NCBI GenBank assembly: GCA_902826945.1
Contig: CADEGS010000194.1
Coordinates: 1 to 8,343, forward strand
From: an uncultured bacterium
Lineage (GTDB): Bacteria; Planctomycetota; UBA1135; GCA-002686595
DNA length: 8,343 nt
Reading direction: 5' to 3'
The notes under the pieces were generated by a model. The model saw only the letters and a program-made list of their open reading frames with translations, was not told where the DNA came from and did not search any database. Position numbers and translations under genes: made by a program. Shown one piece after another: positions 6,441-8,343 of the stretch; within the stretch, counting starts at the first letter, position 1, and each line of letters opens with the position of its first letter.

Positions 6441-6570
6441 GCGGACTCTTCGAGAGCGAGCGCGGTGGAGGGAGCGCGGGGCGGCCTCGCGGCTCCGGCG
6501 CTTGTCCCCGTCGGGAGCCGCGGAGTATAAGCGCGCCGGGCGGCGATGCCACGGCGACCGCCGCGACGCG
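6441..6570. other. Divergent intergenic region between the DUF3825 and DUF4863 genes
   Basis: This 130-nt gap separates two divergent start codons. It contains the only clearly A/T-rich core in the neighbourhood (GTATAA at 6525-6530), described separately as a candidate bidirectional promoter. Confidence 0.55.
6502..6552. promoter_or_regulatory. Candidate symmetric bidirectional promoter
   Basis: On the plus strand, TTGTCC (6502-6507), an 18-nt spacer and TATAAG (6526-6531) resemble a housekeeping sigma-factor promoter (4/6 and 5/6 matches), placing a start about 33 nt before the ATG at 6571. On the minus strand, GTGGCA (complement of 6547-6552), a 17-nt spacer and TATACT (complement of 6524-6529) give 4/6 and 5/6 matches, with a start about 75-80 nt before the ATG at 6440. 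The two -10 boxes overlap in the same A/T-rich core. Spacing is good on both strands, but this is by-eye matching in an organism whose promoters I do not know. Confidence 0.4.
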
Positions 6571-7020
6571 ATGCTCGAGACGTTCCAGCCCCTGCTCGAC
6601 GCGGCCCGAGGCGTGGACCTGACGGACGCGGCGGCCGCCGAGGCGGAGCTCGAGCGGCGACTGCCGCGCGGAGGCGAGGCGGCGCGCGCGCTCGAGCGCG
6701 CCCTGGTCGCGCTGCTGCGCGGGGGCCGGATCGCGCAGCGCGGCGAGGCGCCGGTGCGCTGGGGCCGCGTCGCGAAGGCCGCGCCCGAGACCGGCGGCGT
6801 CTCGATCGACGCCGTGCACATGAGCGGGGCCGGCCCGCGGCACCGCCATCCCGAGGGCGAGATCGACTACTGCATCGCGCTCGCCGGCGCGCCGCGCTTC
6901 GACGGAAGGGAGCCCGGCTGGGTCGTGCTGCCGCCCGGCTCGACCCACGTCCCCACCGTCGAGGGCGGCGAGATGCTGATCGTGTACCTGCTCCCCGGGG
7001 GCTCGATCGAGTTCCTCTGA
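6571..7020 (+). CDS. Cupin-like DUF4863 / 4-hydroxylaminobenzoate lyase family protein
   Basis: This 149-residue protein has a helical N-terminus (FQPLLDAARG, then EAELERRLP) and VRWGRVAKA (62-70). A cupin-type core follows, with HRHPEGE (91-97: His91, His93, Glu97 as HxHxxxE) and PPGSTH (121-126: the PxGxxH motif with His126). The family-like closing segment is MLIVYLLPGGSIEFL. Length, the GRV-K element, the HRHPEGEID block with RFDG and GWV, and the terminal YLLPxGxIEF all fit the DUF4863 family. That family includes PnbB-type 4-hydroxylaminobenzoate lyases, which convert 4-hydroxylaminobenzoate to protocatechuate and ammonium. No nitroreductase or protocatechuate gene is present, so the substrate here is uncertain; 'DUF4863 cupin-like enzyme' is the safer name. 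An in-frame ATG at 6427 would add 48 Arg-rich residues, overlap the divergent gene and cross its promoter, so the ATG at 6571 is chosen; it lacks a Shine-Dalgarno. Confidence 0.75.
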   Translation: MLETFQPLLDAARGVDLTDAAAAEAELERRLPRGGEAARALERALVALLRGGRIAQRGEAPVRWGRVAKAAPETGGVSIDAVHMSGAGPRHRHPEGEIDYCIALAGAPRFDGREPGWVVLPPGSTHVPTVEGGEMLIVYLLPGGSIEFL

Positions 7021-7188
7021 GGACCCCGGCCACCGCCCTCCACGCCCGGCGCTCACGGATCCCGTACACGCCGCGGGCCGTGCGGCTCTCGCCTCGCCCC
7101 TGCGCCGGCCGACGGAGTATCCTGGCTCGCACGCACCGGCCCGCGCCGCGCGGCCGGGCTCCGCCTCCGACGAACCGGGTCCAACACG
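7021..7188. other. Intergenic region upstream of the TRASH-domain gene
   Basis: This 168-nt gap holds no visible gene. A weak -10-like TATCCT (7118-7123) lies within CGGAGTAT (7113-7120), an octamer also found at the promoter core at 6521-6528, but no -35 partner is evident. A 6-bp inverted repeat (CCGGCC 7136-7141, GGCCGG 7152-7157) lacks a T-tract and is unremarkable at this G+C content. Confidence 0.3.
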
Positions 7189-7866
7189 ATGAAAGCGCTC
7201 CTCGCACTCGTTCTCGCCGCCGCCCTGGGTCACCTCCCGCAGGACGCCAAGGCGGTTCCCGCCAAGCCTGCCGCCCCGACCGCCGAGGACCAGGCGAAGG
7301 CTGCCGCACAGGTCCCCTCCTACCCGCTCGTGACGTGCATCGTCAGCGACGAGGATCTGGGCGACAAGCCGATCGACATCCTCCACGACGGCAAGCTCGT
7401 GCGCCTGTGCTGCAAGGGCTGCCGCAAGGAGTTCGAGAAGGATCCCGCGGCGATCCACGCCAAGATCGACGCGGCCGTGATCGCGCAGCAGACGCCGGAC
7501 TATCCGCTCGCGACCTGCGCCGTCAGCGGCGAGCCGCTGGGCGGGATGGGGACGCCGCTCGACGTGGTGCACGGCACGCGCCTGGTGCGGCTGTGCTGCA
7601 AGGGCTGCGTCAAGGGCTTCCAGAAGGACCCCGGCGCCTTCCTGGCCAAGGTCGATGCGGCGCTGATCGAGGCGCAGGCCAAGGCCTATCCGCTCGACAC
7701 CTGCGTCGTCAGCGGCGACAAGCTCGGCTCGCACGGGAAGCCGATCGACTACCTGTACGGGACGCGCCTCGTCCGCTTCTGCTCCAAGGGCTGCGTGGAC
7801 GGCTTCCTGAAGGAACCGGCCGCGCATCTGGCGAAGATCTCCAAGCAGTCCGAGAAGTCGATGTAG
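7189..7866 (+). CDS. Secreted protein with three tandem TRASH-like cysteine repeats
   Basis: This 225-residue protein has a signal peptide (MKALLALVLAAALG..., with AKA-V near residue 22 as a possible cleavage site) and an Ala/Pro/Lys-rich linker. Three homologous units of about 60 residues begin at Tyr45, Tyr105 and Tyr167. Each reads YPLxTCxVS, a Gly/Pro-rich loop with (I/L)D, then LVR(L/F)C(C/S)KGC and a helix ending near HLAK. Cysteines are Cys50/74/75/78, Cys110/136/137/140 and Cys172/198/202. The spacing C-x23 to 25-C-x3-C matches the TRASH motif, a treble-clef metal-sensing or -trafficking domain related to YHS. A role in extracytoplasmic metal (for example copper) binding is inferred; the metal is unknown. 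It has about 22 lysines, in contrast to the lysine-free TonB operon. The final Met-TAG is immediately followed by the ATG of the next gene in the same frame. Confidence 0.78.
   Translation: MKALLALVLAAALGHLPQDAKAVPAKPAAPTAEDQAKAAAQVPSYPLVTCIVSDEDLGDKPIDILHDGKLVRLCCKGCRKEFEKDPAAIHAKIDAAVIAQQTPDYPLATCAVSGEPLGGMGTPLDVVHGTRLVRLCCKGCVKGFQKDPGAFLAKVDAALIEAQAKAYPLDTCVVSGDKLGSHGKPIDYLYGTRLVRFCSKGCVDGFLKEPAAHLAKISKQSEKSM
7321..7863 (+). repeat. Three tandem coding repeats of about 180 bp (TRASH-like units)
   Basis: The units run about 7321-7500, 7501-7686 and 7687-7863, all starting with a TAC/TAT-CCG-CTC codon trio. Units 2 and 3 are the most alike (GTRLVR, VSG, x25 spacing) while unit 1 has a two-residue shorter loop. 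This suggests stepwise duplication, with 2 and 3 as the more recent pair. Confidence 0.8.
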
Positions 7867-8343
7867 ATGGCCGCCGCCGGCCTGCTGCTCTTCGCGCTGG
7901 CGAGCGCGGGACAGGCCGCCGGGGAGGAGACCCCCGCCGCTCCCGCCGCCGGGCCGGTGCGCGAGGGGTACTGCGTCGTCCTCCCCGACGAGCCGATCGA
8001 CCCGACGATCACGGCCGAGTGGAACGGCCGCACGGTCGCGCTCTGCTGCAAGATGTGCCGCAAGCAGTTCCTGGCCGACCCCGAGGCGTTCGCGGCGCTC
8101 TTGCCTCCGCTGCCCGAGGCGGAGCCCGAGGCGCCGCCGGCGCCCGCGGTTCCCCCCGAGGAGGCGAACCGCGCGAGGAGCTGGGGCGCGTGGCTGGGCC
8201 GGCTGCACCCGCCGCTCGTGCACTTCCCCGTCGCGCTGCTCGTGCTGGCCGGGCTGTGCGAGCTCCTCTCGCGCCCGCGCCCGGGCGAGCCGTGGCGCGC
8301 CCGCGCGCGCTTCCTGCTCGCGCTCGGCGCGCCGCTGGCCGCG
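7867..8343 (+). CDS. TRASH-like plus DUF2231-type membrane protein (continues past the right edge)
   Basis: The ATG at 7867 opens 159 codons to the window end. The N-terminus (MAAAGLLLFALASAGQA) is signal-like but has no basic n-region. Residues 34-80 hold a fourth TRASH-like unit: Cys36, then CCKMC at 60-64 (Cys60, 61, 64; C-x23-C-C-x2-C), followed by RKQFLADPEAF, like the KEFEKDPAAI of the upstream repeats. A Pro/Glu linker (about 79-100) leads to WLGRLHPPLVHFPVALLVLAGL (110-130), the histidine-containing first helix typical of DUF2231 membrane domains. In those proteins the histidines are thought to be haem- or metal-related, and the domain often accompanies c-type cytochrome parts. A second helix (RFLLALGAPLAA) runs into the edge. 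The gene follows its neighbour with only TAG between, so the pair is almost certainly co-translated. The C-terminus is unseen, so further domains are possible. Confidence 0.72.
   Translation, partial: MAAAGLLLFALASAGQAAGEETPAAPAAGPVREGYCVVLPDEPIDPTITAEWNGRTVALCCKMCRKQFLADPEAFAALLPPLPEAEPEAPPAPAVPPEEANRARSWGAWLGRLHPPLVHFPVALLVLAGLCELLSRPRPGEPWRARARFLLALGAPLAA

Noticed and set aside
6427..6570. Longer start for the DUF4863 protein at 6427.
   Set aside because: It would add an Arg-rich tail unlike the family, overlap the start of the divergent gene and read through the A/T-rich promoter core.
6441..6821. Upstream extension of the DUF3825 frame.
   Set aside because: The extra residues are antisense to the cupin gene and rich in Ser/Arg/Ala without domain pattern. 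The ATG at 6440 has a purine-rich site and a family-like start.
6996..7030. Possible hairpin terminator after the DUF4863 gene (CCGGGG paired with CCCCGG).
   Set aside because: One arm lies inside the coding region, no T-tract follows, and such pairings are frequent by chance in this composition.
2707..8223. A 5.5-kb open frame on the minus strand.
   Set aside because: It is antisense to several well-supported genes, is Arg/Ala/Pro-rich without domains, and overlaps the DUF3825 gene in another frame. Long stop-free antisense frames are expected at this G+C content, where stop codons are rare.
1..8343. tRNA, rRNA, CRISPR, insertion sequence or prophage traces.
   Set aside because: I saw no regularly spaced repeats with unique spacers, no transposase motifs or terminal inverted repeats, and no RNA gene signatures on either strand.

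Overview
This is a very GC-rich (roughly three-quarters G+C by eye), gene-dense bacterial window. The cell plan is Gram-negative: it encodes a complete TonB energy-transducing complex, which only makes sense with an outer membrane. TRASH-like cysteine domains joined to a DUF2231 membrane domain, together with the extreme Ala/Arg-rich, lysine-poor proteins, fit a high-GC Planctomycetota- or Myxococcota-like lineage. That placement is weak inference; no rRNA or marker gene is present.

Layout. (1) Positions 1-359 (-): the N-terminal part of an unrecognised membrane protein that runs off the left edge. (2) Positions 604-5603 (+): one tightly packed operon of six genes: a DUF3450-type periplasmic coiled-coil protein, a long TtpC-type ExbB-family protein, a short ExbB, ExbD, TonB and a TPR protein. 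Junctions are 5 nt, an 8-nt overlap, 1 nt, a 4-nt GTGA overlap and a 4-nt ATGA overlap. The gene order is that of the 'TonB2/TtpC' systems described in Vibrio and other gammaproteobacteria. (3) Positions 5616-6440 (-): a DUF3825-type protein, convergent with the operon. (4) Positions 6571-7020 (+): a small cupin-like protein of the DUF4863 / 4-hydroxylaminobenzoate lyase family, divergent from the DUF3825 gene. The two share a 130-nt gap holding a single AT-rich element that can be read as a -10 box on both strands. (5) Positions 7189-8343 (+): a secreted protein with three tandem TRASH-like cysteine repeats. It is followed, in the same frame and after a single TAG codon, by a protein with a fourth copy of that motif and a DUF2231-type membrane domain that runs off the right edge.

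How the genes work together. The operon should make an inner-membrane proton-driven motor (TtpC/ExbB/ExbD) that energises TonB, with two periplasmic accessory proteins (DUF3450, TPR). No TonB-dependent outer-membrane receptor lies in the window, so the imported substrate is unknown. The TRASH pair looks like an extracytoplasmic metal-binding and membrane module. Nothing in the sequence ties it functionally to the TonB operon apart from proximity.

Most notable points: a complete TtpC-type TonB system with a possible shared ancestry between the DUF3450 protein and the periplasmic part of TtpC; the four-copy TRASH array divided by one in-frame amber codon; the candidate symmetric bidirectional promoter; and the near-total absence of lysine in the TonB operon.
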